Assembly (NCBI RefSeq): GCF_033115175.1
Contig: NC_084836.1
Span: 63,293,097 to 63,357,096 of the forward strand
DNA from: Lepus europaeus
Lineage: Eukaryota; Chordata; Mammalia; Lagomorpha; Leporidae
Length of the DNA: 64,000 nt
Reading direction: 5' to 3'
Each line of letters starts with the position of its first letter. Position 1 is the first letter of the stretch. Position numbers and translations under genes: made by a program. Shown piece by piece: positions 24,497 to 38,239 of this stretch. Below the pieces are notes generated by a model. That model was not told the origin of the DNA, searched no databases, and was given only the letters and a program-made list of their open reading frames with translations.

Positions 24497-27400
24497 TCAG
24501 ACCGTGGTGACCCTCATGACCACCTCTCGGCCAGAATGGGAGCTGGAACGGGCATCGGGTGGCCGCAGCTGTCCAAGGAGGTGCAGGATTGTGTAACCGC
24601 AGCGCTGAGGCAAGAGCGTCCGCATGCGCTGGGCAGCTGGGGGGCGGCTGGTGGCCCCGGAGGGGGGGCCCGTCCGTGAGGTCCTGGGGCCTGGCTTCCC
24701 TGCCGTCCCGCCCCCTGCATCTCCGCCTATGTCCTTGGCCTTGTCATAGTTCAGGACCTTCCACTGCTGGTTCACTGCCTGCCAGCGCTTGAAGATGCGG
24801 TAGACAGAGGAGCCTTCATGGACGATGAGGCCTGAGCAAGAGGGACAGGACACCCAGGGTCAACCACACCCACACCTAGGCCAGCGGTGCTTAAGCAAGC
24901 AACTGTGCAGAGAGAAGCAGTGCAGCAGCAAGGGGCCCTGGAGAAGCATGAAGTGGGGGTGGGGGAAGGCCTCCAGGAGCAGCAAACATGGCCATGACAT
25001 GGCAGGGATGGGCAGGGAGTGAAGAGGAAGATGAGGGGCAGGAGAGCAGGGGAGGCGCGCCCTCACCTATGCAGACGACATCCATGAAGCCGTACATGCC
25101 GTAGCAGATCTGGAAGAGCAGATCTTGCCGCTGCCACTTGGCTGAGGGGCTGAGCGAGGACCAGATGAGCCAGGAGATGCTGGCGACGAGGAAGAGCGAG
25201 CCCAGCACTATGGCAGCGATCTGGACCTTCTCGATGACCGTCAGGGAGATGGCCTGCCACTGCGTGGGAGAAAGGGCTCCGGGGAGTCACAGAAAGGAAC
25301 AGAAGGCCAGGTGGCAAGTGGTAGCCCTGGAGGGGCGGGTGCCCCAGGAGCCCTGCCTACACCCTCCAGGCAGCACTGTGCGCTGATCAGACCTGGAATA
25401 AGGTCCTTGATTTAACACCCCCTGTCTGTCTGATCTCTAGAAAGGCAAGTGCTCTAAAGCCGAAACATCCAGGTTTGATTCCAAAATCTTAACTCCATCA
25501 CTTACTGGCTGAGTAACTTCAGGTAAGCTTTCAAGTCTCTTGGTGTCCCAGTGACCTCACTGGTGAAACGGGGTACAGTGGTATCCAGAGTGGTTAAGAC
25601 AGCACTTGGCATGCCTGTATGTCATATCAGACTGCCTGCCTGCCTTGGAGTCCCAGCTCCACTTCCAATGCCAGCTTCCTGCTAATGCAAACCCTGGGAG
25701 ACATCAGGGAATGGCTTAGATACTTGGGTCCCTGCCACCCACAGGGGAGACCCAGACTGAGTCCCAGACTCATGGTTTTAAGCCAGCTCAGCACCAGCTG
25801 TGGTAGCAATTCGGGGAAGGAACCAGCAAATGAAAGGCCGATCTCCCTCACTCTCTCTTTCAAATAAATAAAAATAATATTTTTTAAAAAATAATGGTTT
25901 CTAACTAATAGGTTATGAAGATAAAAGGAATGAACACATGCCAAAATTGACACATGGGAAACACTACATTCACTTTCATCAGTCTTTCCTCCCTCTTTTT
26001 TTTTTTTTTTTTTTTTTTGCCAGGCAGAGTTAGACAATGAGAGAGAGAGAGACAGAGAGAGAGTTATAGAGAGTAAGACAGAGAGAAAGGTCTTCCTTCC
26101 ACTGGTTCACCCCCCAAATGGCCGCTACGGCCGGTGCACTGCGCCAATCAGAAGCCAGGAGCCAGGTGCTTCCTCCTGGTCTCCCATGCGGTGCAGGGCC
26201 CAAGCACTTGTGCCATCCTCCGCTGCCTTCCCGGGCCACAGAAGAGAGCTGGACTGGAAGAGGAGCAACTGGGACAGAATCCGGCGCCCCGACCGGGACT
26301 AGAACCCGGTGTGCTGGCGCCGCAGTCCGTCTTTCCCTTTTCTATTGCCCCAATTGTACTCAGAATAAAAGCAGCACCCAGTAAATGTCCTGTGCATGAC
26401 CAAAGAAAGGAAGGTTTACAGACAGGGGAGGTACGGTAACAGTGGGGACTGGTGGCCTGGCGACCAGTCAGTGAGGCGACAGGCTCCCTTGGTTCCCAGG
26501 CACCCACCCGTAGAACCCAGAGTTCCAATGGCCGAGAAGCCCAGGCTCAGCGTCCTCTCCCGGCACCTCACCTGCAGGGGATTCTTGGTGCTGATGGCCA
26601 AGACCTGGTACTTGAAGTAGCAGAGTTCACAGCTCCAGGAGCCCCTCTCGCTGATCCAGCGGATGAGGCAGGGCTGGTGCGTGCAGCGCACTGAGCCGTC
26701 GCAGCGGCAGGGGCTCAGGAGCTCCCCCTGCAGGAAAAGCGCGGAGGGGCGCTGTCAGCTAGCGCCGCCGCGACCCCACTCCGCGGCGCACCCGGAGAGA
26801 GAAGGCGCTTCAGGTCAGTCATTCTCCCACCGCCAAAAATCTCAGGCCTTTCACCCAAGACTGGGCGAGAGGCGGAGGCTGCAGCTCAGGAGAAACTTTT
26901 CGTCCCGAAGGGGTGAGGTCTGGAGGGGGAGGGAGGGCCAGAGTCCTCTCCTTTCCCAGGACCTGGGGAAGGGTGTCTCTCCGGCTTCCCCATGGGAAAG
27001 CTTTCCTTAGGATCTGCAGGTCAAGGCCAGGCCTTCCCTCCTCCTCCCCGCCACAGCGAAGCAGAGTGCGTTTACTCCAGGAGTCTGATGCGGGCTGGGA
27101 CGCACCACCGATCTCCATTTCCACGTGTTAGAGGGTGGCGAGAAGGGGAGTGGGAGATGCTCCCCTCGGCTGGAGGAGACGTTTCTCACCGCACACGGGC
27201 ACCCTTTGGCACCATCCCGGGGCAGCTCTGCCCGTGCACTGAACAAAGGCTTCTCTTTGTAGTGAGATGCAAAGTTGCAGAGAAGTGAAGGGAAGCACCC
27301 ACGGGGAGAAGCCTCGAGCGAGGCCAGGGCGCTGGCCGGGCCCCTCCCTCCAAGGTGGGAACGTGTGCACTCTCCTCGCTGCCAGCCCCCGACAGAAGAG

Positions 27401-28072
27401 ACCCCCCCCCCCCGCCGCCGATGGCGACCCTGGGGTGAGGCGGTCCCCAGCGACCGGCGAGATGGATTCTCAGCCCTCCGAGGAGGAAGCCCCACCCCTC
27501 ACTGGGGACCCCGGGCTCCCTCCTATCCCCTCCACCCCAAAAGGCACCCTAAGGGTTTCCAGCCGGCCACCCCAGCCTCACCCCTCATTCCCACCATCGG
27601 ACCCCGGGCCCGCCTGGCCTCCCCAGACCCCGCCCCCCGTTCACGGTCTCCCCGGACGCGCCCCAGGTGCGCACCCCCCACCCCTCCACGCCCGGCCAGG
27701 TAACCCAGGCCTGACCTGCTCCGGGCCCTGGAAACAGATCCGGCACTGAGGGGTTCGGAGCCCACTGTCCAGGCTGCTGCTGAGAGACAGGGCGTCCAGC
27801 GCGCCTGGGGGCGGCGGCGGCGGCGCGGGCGGCGGCGGGGGTCCGGCCCGCGGCTCCTTGTCGCCGGCCAGGCCCCGGGCCCGCGGCTCCAACCCGTAGT
27901 ACTCCTCCTCGTCGCTGTCACCGTCCCGGGTGGAGCAGCCGGCGAAGGGCGCCCAGCCGCAGCCGCCTCCCCCGCCCCCCCGGGGCTGCGGCTCGGCCCG
28001 GGGCCGCCCCCCGCCCGTCAGCACCAGCAGCTTCAGCTCGTTCAGGAACATGCGGAGCCGAGACTTGAGCAT
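24497..28072 (-). CDS. MARCHF9: MARCHF9 (MARCH9), membrane RING-CH E3 ubiquitin ligase
   Basis: Endosomal/Golgi E3 ligase that ubiquitinates the tails of membrane proteins such as MHC class I and ICAM-1 and drives their lysosomal turnover. Four exons on the minus strand: 27716-28072, 26572-26727, 25067-25259 and 24497-24831 (stop TGA), giving 346 aa, the human length. The N-terminal 100 residues are Gly/Pro-rich. The RING-CH C4HC3 ligands are C110, C113, C126, C128, H136, C139, C152 and C155. Two transmembrane segments lie at about 185-205 and 220-242. The cytosolic C-tail ends in the PDZ-ligand-like VTTV. The start at 28072 matches the human [13 protein letters not shown]; the frame stays open far upstream. 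Intron 2 contains a young CSINE. Confidence 0.96.
25435..25588 (+). repeat. MIR fragment in MARCHF9 intron 3 (not coding)
   Basis: 'aggtttgattcc', 'ccatcacttactggctgag' and 'taacttcaggtaagc' in order recall the MIR core. Old and diverged. It lies upstream of exon 3 on the minus strand, that is in intron 2 of the gene. Confidence 0.55.
25589..25893 (+). repeat. Older CSINE in MARCHF9 intron 2
   Basis: 'ttggagtcccagctccac' body, 'tacttgggtccctgccacc' and a CAAATAAATAAA tail at 25860-25872. Diverged copy without a clear duplication. Confidence 0.75.
25996..26328 (-). repeat. Young CSINE in MARCHF9 intron 2, 5'-truncated
   Basis: A T24-like run at 25996-26019 precedes the reversed body ('gagagagagagacagag'). 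It ends inside the 5' region at 'gtgctggcgccgcagtcc'. A short duplication gtctttcc flanks it (25982-25989 and 26329-26336). Confidence 0.88.
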
Positions 28073-28730
28073 CGTCCGGGCGCCGGGAGGCGGGGGGCGG
28101 CGTGCAAGAGGGGCTCTCGGGCGGCGGGGGGAGGGGAGAGGACAAGGCCGGGAAGGGGGCGCGCGCCGGGGCGCCGAGCGGGGCCGGGGTCTTCGGGGCC
28201 TGCGAGCGCCTTTCACTGCTGCCACCGCCGCGGCTCTGGGGCTCGCGGGGCCGCGAGCGCTGGCGGCCCGGGGGCGGCGGGGTGGGCAGCCATGGCCGGG
28301 GCAGGGGGCAGGGGGCGGGGAGAGGGGGCTCAGGGTGCCGCGCCCCGCGGGTCCGGGTCCGGAGCGGGCCGGGTCCCCGGGGTTACGAGCCCGGGTCCTC
28401 CTGCGGCGGGGTCGCCCCCCATCGCCGTCCTCCCGGCCCCAGTCCCGCTCCGGCTCCCGGATCCGGCTCGGCTCGGCCCGTGCGCTCGGCGGTGGCAAAT
28501 GGCGGCTCCTTCCGGCGGCGGCGGCGGCGGCAGCGGCGGCGGCGGCGGCGGCGGAGACCCCCCCGGAGCGGCGGGCGGGCGGGGCGGGCGGGGCGGGCGC
28601 CGGGGAGCCGGTGAGGGATGGAGGGAGGGGCGGGGCGGAGAGGGGGAGAGGAGGAGAAGGGGCCGCGGCTGCGCATCCCCGCCCTGCCCCGCACGAGCAG
28701 GTGTCCCCAGGGGCGGGGGCGAGTGCGAGG
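27700..28730 (-). promoter_or_regulatory. MARCHF9: MARCHF9 CpG island and promoter
   Basis: Extremely CpG-dense DNA covers exon 1 and about 650 bp upstream. It includes a CGG/GGC trinucleotide run at about 28514-28556. No TATA box is seen. Transcription start is not resolvable by eye. Confidence 0.75.
28514..28556. repeat. CGG/GGC trinucleotide repeat upstream of MARCHF9 coding start
   Basis: About 14 near-perfect GGC units with one interruption (ggcagcggc). On the minus strand it lies 442-484 bp upstream of the MARCHF9 ATG, in promoter or 5' UTR. Confidence 0.85.
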
Positions 28731-28786
28731 GTGGAGGGAGGGGAGTGGCCAGGGAAGGGGAGTGTGTGCCGGGGTCGGAGAATAGG

Positions 28787-28806
28787 TGTGTGTGTGTGTG
28801 TGTGTA
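28787..28806. repeat. (GT)n microsatellite
   Basis: Ten or so GT units in the MARCHF9-CDK4 intergenic space. Confidence 0.85.
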
Positions 28807-28829
28807 TGCGTGTATAGGATGGATGATGA

Positions 28830-30650
28830 GTGCCTAGGGGATGCAGGTGTGCCACCGTGTGCAAAGAGCTGCCCGGGGGTCCGAGGTGAGCGGCCAAAGG
28901 CATGGGCGCAGGCAGTAGACACTTGCACACAAAAGACTGGCAAGTGTGTTTGGTGTGAGCCGGTGTGGCGCTGTGCAAGAGAGGCGAGTCTATCAGGAGT
29001 GGAAGCTGACAGAACTGCTTGTGAGAAGCAGTTGGATGGTGATGTGTGAGGGGGTGAGTGAGCCAGGGAGGTGGGAGTGCTAAAGGGATGGGAGTGTCCT
29101 CTTGCCTGCTAGTCTCCTGCCCTCACCCCTACTACTGGGAAGCTCTCCCGTTTAGCCCTTTGTTTTTGTGGGAGCCTTGGCCCTGCGAATCAATCCACAC
29201 GTGTTTTTTCCGCCTTGCACTTACGTCCTTTCTCCATCTCCTCCCCTTTGCAAAGCTGAGGGAAAAGGGATTTCAGGGGAGCCCACTGGGTCAAACACAC
29301 TGGGAGAGGATTAATTAGTCAAAGAGTAATTAACAGGAGAAGGGAGGGGATGGAGCCAGGGACACACCGCCAAATTAAGACTCCCCAGTAGGAAGTGATA
29401 GACAGTCGTGATCTTGGGAAGAATTCAAATGTTTTGGATGGACAAATGGATGAACCAGGAAAAGGTGCTGGGACCCAAGTGCCCATACAGGAAAGATGGT
29501 TGTGTTCGTAACACAGTGAACCGCGGAGGGCTTCTGTGGAAGATGAAGGCGAAGTGAGGGCTGCTGATGGGCAAGGGAGCTCGACAAACTCCCACTTAGC
29601 CCAGCCTTCTGGAAGGCTCACAGACCAACCAGCCCCTGCTTGGTAGCCATTGAAACCTTCACCTCTCCAGCCTCTTCATTCGGATCTTGAAGTTTTCCTT
29701 ACTGGTGTCCCATGAGCTGCCCTTGTAGCCACGGCCCAAGCATCACAAGTATCCGAAGTGGAATGGGCACTGACATACTTCCATCTTGCCCCGACTCATG
29801 TGAACTCATCTTCAGGTCAGAACTCTTACATGACCACCAGAGAGTTGAGAACAGAACTTAGGGTGCAAGGAGTGGTAAATAGGGTAATAAAATGCTTACA
29901 GATTTTAGACAGTTTCTCACAGACAAGATGCTCAATCTCTTTACTCCCATGTCCTCAAAGAGCTGGGAGATAAAGAAGTTGGAGCCAATAAGAGAAGCCA
30001 AAGAAATCTACCTGTGTCTAGGTGTCTGTAGGCAGAGGCCATTTGGGAAAGGCTGTGTTCAAGGCGGTGATGAGCGCTAAGAAGGTTGCGTTAGGGGAAA
30101 AGAGAGCGCAAGGCCCCGGAGTGGGTTACAAGGTTGGCAGGAGGACAGAAGTCAATCTCGTGTACGGCAGTGGCCTGGGATGTTGGTGATGGTGACGGTA
30201 GTGATGGTGGTAACTTCCACATGGTGATCCCTCTACTTATTCATCTGAGGACAAAGGACACACGTATCACATAGCACACACACACACACATGCATCCACA
30301 TATCACAGATTTGTAGACTCTTAACGCTGAAAAGAACCTTCAAGATCAAAAGCCAGTATTCCTGTCCCCTGCTCATCAATAACTTATCTGCCTGACAGCA
30401 CCCAGTCTTTGTTGTAACACTCTCAGAGAGGGCTGGAAGCAGCCCGGACCGGGAAGAGAGGCGAGCACCACCTTGCCACAATTCCTGTTGGATTACTCTA
30501 TTAACCTGCCTTCCACTCGTCTTCTAATTCCAGTTTGCCCTCAGATGGGCATTGTCTACTTCCTATAGGACCACATTTTATATACAGCCTTATCACTACT
30601 CCCAAGAGCCAGTGACGCAGACACCAAAACAAAACCCCACATACACACTG
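28830..30650. other. MARCHF9-CDK4 intergenic spacer
   Basis: About 1.8 kb without a supported gene. It holds a GGT/GAT-rich run (about 30181-30216) and a short (CA)n at 30278-30292. The segment near 30657-30690 ('gcgctcaatg' then 'ttgttgaatgaatgag') resembles the 3' end of an L2 LINE. Otherwise unremarkable. Confidence 0.6.
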
Positions 30651-30714
30651 CAAGCCAGCGCTCAATGCAATTTTGTTGAATGAATGAGCGAAACAAAGAC
30701 ACAAATCCGATTGT

Positions 30715-31379
30715 TTTCCCACGGCCGCGGAGCCGAAAGGTGACAGCCCCACCTGCCACCGCCGACGCCCCCGCCCCCACCCCCACCTCCCGCCAGCGTG
30801 GAGAGGCTGCGAGGCCAGCAGCCGGCCAGGAGATGCGCGCGGGCTCGGCCCTCAGCGTGGAGTCGGGAGCCGGGTGGCCCGGGTTGCCATGGCACCGCCA
30901 CGGACTCCACCCTCTCCCGTTCCCCCTCTCCCACCCCACCCCCCTGGCGCTGGGGTTATGGCAGCCAGTCACGTGCCCCGCCGCGTAACCACACCTCTGC
31001 TCCTCAGAGCAATGTCAAGCGGTCACGTGTGATAGCAACAGGTCACGTGGCTGGCATCCCCCCCACCTTCCGCCCCCTTTCCCCTCAGGGCCCCCTCCCC
31101 GTCCAAGCCCAGCGCGGCCGCCCCTCTGCGCATGGGTGGCGGTCACGTGTCCCGAACGTCCGGCGCCCGCCCCGCCCTCCCAGTTTCCGCGCGCCTCTTT
31201 GGCAGCTGGTCACATGGTGAGGGTGGGGGTGAGGGGGCCTCTCTAGCCTGCGGCCTATGTCTATGGTCGGGCCCAGAGCGTCCAGGTGCCCAGGACCGAG
31301 CTCGGGTGTATGGCGCCGGAGGAACCAGCTCCGGGGCCCCGATAACGGGCCGCCCCTGCACCTCCCAGCCTGGAGTAAG
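30715..31379 (+). promoter_or_regulatory. CDK4: CDK4 promoter and noncoding exon 1
   Basis: CpG-rich region. Four perfect E-boxes in the same 8-mer GTCACGTG have CACGTG at 30970-30975, 31024-31029, 31044-31049 and 31144-31149; a CACATG variant follows near 31210. Human CDK4 is an established MYC target through clustered CACGTG sites upstream of its start. Exon 1 (about 31171-31379, noncoding) is recognised from human 5' UTR landmarks ('cagtttccgcgcgcctcttt', 'gataacgggccgcccc') and ends at a gtaggt donor. Confidence 0.82.
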
Positions 31380-31389
31380 GTAGGTGTAG

Positions 31390-33778
<2,389 letters not shown>

Positions 33779-34033
33779 GCAGCAGTCACCGCCACGCCCT
33801 TCTTCCGGACACTAGGGTGGCGAGAACCCCACGGAGAAGACCGCTCTGCTTCGTCTGCGGCCGGGCAGACTCCTACTTTTTACAGAGAATATTTTGCTAC
33901 CTTAATGACATTCCCTTCCCACCCCTCCTTTCGAGGCCTATCCTCCTGCCCCGTTTCTCTACACTAAGGGGTATGCCCCATCTTTCCCCCTTTCCTACCT
34001 TGATACTGGGGTCCTTTTTTATACAGGAAAACA

Positions 34034-34052
34034 AATAAGACAAAGAAATAAG
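34034..34052 (+). terminator. CDK4: CDK4 poly(A) region (variant AATAAG signals)
   Basis: Two AATAAG hexamers at 34034-34039 and 34047-34052, followed by a T-rich element (34055-34064). No canonical AATAAA is present between the stop codon and here. The 33779-34050 stretch is 3' UTR. Confidence 0.55.
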
Positions 34053-34226
34053 GTCTTTTTTTTTTAATGTTTCTTCCTCTGATTGGCTTTGTCACTGGGA
34101 GATCTGGAGAAACCATGTGGAAGAAGGGACTTCCCTTAGCCCCTTAAAGAGTGTCCTGAAGTTAGACCCAGGGCCTGGGCAGCCACACAGAGCCCCTGCA
34201 CTCACAAACTTGGAATTGAAATGGCT

Positions 34227-34232
34227 TTTATT
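34227..34232 (-). terminator. TSPAN31: TSPAN31 poly(A) signal AATAAA
   Basis: TTTATT on the plus strand, with a GU-rich element following on the minus strand (tttgtgagtgcag, then tgtgtggctg, about 34180-34215). The TSPAN31 3' UTR is then 34205-34611 or so. Confidence 0.7.
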
Positions 34233-34611
34233 TTTATATTTACTGAAATGGCTCAAACTGGGTCCTTTTTAGGCGTTCTTGGTTTTCTCCTTGGCTCCGC
34301 CCTGATTGACCTCCAGAGCCCAGGCAGTGAGTGGAGGTGGCCAGCATGTGGGAAGGTGAAGAGGGGAGACAGCCCCAGCCCATGCACTCCCAGGAGCTGC
34401 CTGCATCCACTTGGGAAGACAAAGCTTTTCTTTCTAGCCTGTAATCTGGCTGCCACCAAATCTGTCAGGCTCTGAAGCCTCACTGTTCAGTTGTTCTCAG
34501 GGGATGTACCAGAGGGCCCTTCCTTTTTCTCAAACAAAAAGGGCAGCAGACCCTGGATTTTCCCTAAGGGAAAAAGAAAACACAGGAGAGAAGGCAGCAA
34601 GGGCCAGAGTC

Positions 34612-36606
34612 TCACAGGAAGGCACTGGGGTTGGCACGTGGATCCTTCTGATTCCGGAATCTCATCGCTAGCCAGACACCAAGGATCTGTAGGAACAAGA
34701 GGAGCCACGGGAGGCACCGTTCAGTTCTGAGAGGGTCAGACCTGCAGAGAAGGGGTGCACCTGAGGGAACGCGAGACTGTACCTCGGTAAAGCTGAAGAA
34801 GAGTCCCACGCCCCCCAGAATCTTCAGGGCTTCATCTGAATGCTTAAGGAGCTTCTCTCCACACATGGGGCACGTGGAGCTCTTGTTCTTGCAGATCTGA
34901 GGAGAAGGTGTGTGTGTGTAGAAGCAGAGATGCTGAGCTGCCTTATCCAAATGTCTGGGGTGGCCACCCCTAGGAATTACTAGAATCTGACCAGTATCCT
35001 ACAGCCTAGGAGCCCACTTGGCTAAATCTCCCCTCCCCCACCAGCAGTGCCTGGACACAAGGGAATTGCTAGAAAGAGGGGCGGTGGCATTCAAATCTGC
35101 CGGTTTCCTGCTTCCTCCCTGCTATGCCCACCCCACCCCACCCTACCCCCATCTCACAGCATTGCAGGAAGTATCATCTTGATACATGGTTGTGAGGTTG
35201 AACAAGCCACAACAATCAAAACTTCTCTCCAGTTCATGTCGGGTTTTGTTGCTCATGACCCACCAAGAAGCATTGATGACATCTGCCTGGAGGGTAAGGG
35301 CAGAGGGAAGGTCAGTCTCCCTGCATCGAAGCTCAGTTGAAGTGCCCCAATTTCCCCCTCTAGCAAAGGGAGACAGCATGGCTCTGGAGCACAGTGGTGT
35401 CAGTTACAGACAATGATAGATGACCACCTTGGGTTCTCTAGATTGTCACGGGAAATTAACAGACATCCCAGAGGAAGCAAATGCTTAAGTGCCTGGAAGC
35501 CGTGGGCCAAAGGGTGATGTTTGGGTACTTGGGGCCAGACCAACAGGGAGAGCTAAAGGTTAAGGAAAAGCAAGGACTTGAGAGGGAATCCCACTTGCCC
35601 CCTTTACCTGTTTGCTTCGGTTAATAGCCAGACATGAGCAGGAGATTCCAAACTGGAAGACGAACACCAAACCAAGGATGATCATGTACTGAGCGTAAGG
35701 GTTATGGAAAAAACTGAGGTTCCTTTATGCTCCATCTAAAATAACCATCTGGCCTTACAGACTGTATGTTCATGTCAAGTTGAGAGCAATGAGACCAGCA
35801 TTTGTGTCACAGATTATGGTCAGAGCCCTGAGGTCCCCTAACTTCTTCCAAGAGCTGGGGTCCCCCATCACATCAAGTCAGGATACAAAGAACAGCAGGA
35901 CTTGGTGGTGGTTGACAGCACCCACCAGTCCGGCCACTGCAATGAGGAGAAGGAAGACTCCCACAGCAATGACTCCACCGATGATGTGGATGCTGGACAC
36001 CAGACCCAGGCCCTTACCCCAGGCGGCCACGCCAATCAGCAGCAAGCCCACGAGCTACAAGAAACAGCAGCACTCATCTCAACGAGGCCTGGCATGCAGC
36101 ACGGTGGATGGCAATTACAAGGGGGCCTAGGTAAAATAGGAGATTCAAGTTTGTGACTGGGGGACGAGGTGCATCCCTGGGTGCTCCTCCCAAAGGGGGT
36201 CAGGATGGCGCGAGGAGACCGCATAGTCTGAGCATAAAATCTGAACTGGCCGCGTGGTCCATGATTAACATTCTGGGGAGTAACAGGTTCACTAAAGGGA
36301 GAGGTGGCACTTCATATACACAGCCCTGGCCCTGTTCCCCACCCACCACCCTCCGAAAAGGCCCCTCACCACCGGAAGTCTCCCCTCATCCACGGAAGTC
36401 CCCAGGAATCCCCCTCTTCGCCGGAAGTTCTTGAGGCTCTCCCGGAACCCCCTGTGCACCCCTCTCCCCACCGGAAGTCCCCTGGAGATTCTCGCCGCTC
36501 GCCTCTCCCCCCATCGACGCTTCCCCCACCTCGGAAACCTCACCATGTAGACCACGTTGAGCGCGCACAGCGCATTCTTGGAGCAGGCAAAGCCGCCGCA
36601 AACCAT
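34612..36606 (-). CDS. TSPAN31: TSPAN31 (SAS), tetraspanin 31
   Basis: Four-pass membrane protein of the tetraspanin family, first known as 'sarcoma amplified sequence'. Its molecular role is poorly defined. Six exons on the minus strand: 36544-36606, 35887-36054, 35608-35688, 35158-35286, 34783-34896 and 34612-34686 (stop TGA), all phase 0. They give 209 aa; human has 210. TM1 lies near the N-terminus, TM2 and TM3 in exons 2-3, and TM4 near '[19 protein letters not shown]'. The large extracellular loop has the tetraspanin CCG motif (129-131) and N-glycosylation sequons at N109, N117 and N134. One residue is missing relative to human in the loop after LTTMYQ. It converges on CDK4. Confidence 0.96.
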
Positions 36607-37170
36607 AGCCCCAGCGCTGGGGACCCAAGCGGTCCCAAGGACTCGGGGGGAGGGTATTACGAGCCGTCTTCTAGGTCCCCGACAGCTTCTGTCTCTTTAA
36701 ATCCAGGCCAGCCAAACCCAATTCTCTGAGCCTGCACCGTCCCACCCCCTGCCTCTGGATTGACGGCGCCCGCGGCTAATCCCGGACCTCAGGGGCCCGA
36801 ATGCCAATCAATCTATATGACGTCACCGGCCCGCCTCCCGGCCCCTCCTTTAGATTCCTCATTGGTTGAGCCTTAACACTGGGGGCAGGGCTTCTGGAGT
36901 CTCGTAGAGACCGGAGCAGGAACTTCCAAAGCCCGGGTTGAAAGCGGAGTGTCCGCGGCTGGGGTGGAACTGGAGGGCAGGCTGATCCGAGGCAAGAGTC
37001 TCTAGAGAAGCTCCTGTGAAGGGAGAGAGAGGAAGGGAGGCTTCGAGAGCTGGCGAGAGGGCCCGCCCCTCCAAGGAGGGTGCGTCCCCACCTCGTTCCC
37101 CTGGTCCGGCGGTGACCTCACGATGACGCCACTGTCTTGCTGCTATTGCCTCACTCGTGGGAACACCCGA
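36607..37170 (-). promoter_or_regulatory. TSPAN31: TSPAN31 promoter
   Basis: Upstream of the start codon on the minus strand lie a full palindromic CRE TGACGTCA (36818-36825), a CCAAT box on the plus strand (36804-36808) and an ATTGG at 36861-36865 that reads CCAAT on the minus strand. GC-rich, no TATA box. Confidence 0.65.
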
Positions 37171-37624
37171 AGGAGCCAGAGATTGGACCACTTAGCCTGG
37201 TCACGGAGACCTCGAGTTGAGGCCGTCTTGGGTTTGTGCGTCCTCTGGTGCACTCGTTCCGTTCCCCGGCGCCTTCCGACGGGCTGCGACGGAGCCAGGA
37301 ATTCAGGGTGGGAAACAGCGGCCTGGAGCCAGCAGGGTCCTGGGAGTGACCGAGCCACAGGCGCACACGCAGGGCGGGCTCGACCGCTCCGGAGCGCGAT
37401 CCTGATCCAAAGCAGGCAAAGGGACGAAGCTGGGACGCGAACGGGGTCCCCACGTTCTTACTTCGGAGACAGGCGTTGCGGCTGGTTGATAACTGACTAA
37501 GCGCTTTGACACGCCATCCTTTCCATAACCCCCTCGCTGTCTTAGGAGAAAGCGGCGGTTTGGGTGGGGACAGCCCAGGGAAGCCTCCGACCAGCCCCGC
37601 AGTGGCTTAGCTTGTGCGCGCTTG

Positions 37625-37790
37625 CGTTCTGAGCAGCACAGCTTTGCCACTTGTGGCTGTGCGACCCCGGCCCGCGGACTCCAACGCTCCGCGCCTGTTC
37701 CCTCATCTGCAGAGTGGGCTTACAGAACAGGACAAGCACCTCTGGAGTTCTGGTGAGGATTACGAGTGGTCCCTGGCACACAAGAATGGT
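37625..37790 (+). repeat. MIR fragment
   Basis: 'agctttgccacttgtggctg', 'gttccctcatctgcagagtg' and 'tgaggattacgagtgg' in MIR order. Diverged. Confidence 0.5.
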
Positions 37791-37883
37791 TATGACTGCT
37801 CAGACCCTTTTACACATTCTAGTGGGCAGCCTCAACCTCAACAGTGCAAGTATTCGCATAGTTATAATCTCTCATCCCTCAGT

Positions 37884-38200
37884 TTTTAAAGCTTTGTTTA
37901 TTTTTTGAAAGGCAGAGAGAGATTCCATTTGTTGGTTCATTAACACCCCACCACCACCACCAACAACGGCCACAACAGCCAGGTCTGGGCTGGGAGGAAG
38001 CCAGGAATTAGGAACTCCAACCAAGTCTCCCACATGGGTAGCAGGAGTCCAAGCTCTTGGATCATCTTCTGCAACCTTTCCAAGCACATTAGCAGGAAGG
38101 CGGAATGGAACTGGAGCAGCTGGGACTTGAACTGGTGCTCCAGTATGGGGTGCCTGCATCACAGTGCACACTCTAGCCTGCTGTGCCACAGCACCTGCCC
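37884..38200 (-). repeat. CSINE, older, minus strand
   Basis: Reversed tail 'tttgtttattttttgaaaggc' region, a CCA repeat interruption at 37947-37962 and a reversed body ending 'gtgccacagcacctgccc'. Confidence 0.82.
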
Positions 38201-38239
38201 ATACCCTCCATAAAGTATCAGTAAGGTATGCAGGGGAGC

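Noticed and set aside
27641-28978. A 445-codon minus-strand ORF
   Set aside because: Only the part from 28072 to 27716 is MARCHF9 exon 1. The upstream part opens at TTG in GC-rich DNA and the downstream part is intron.
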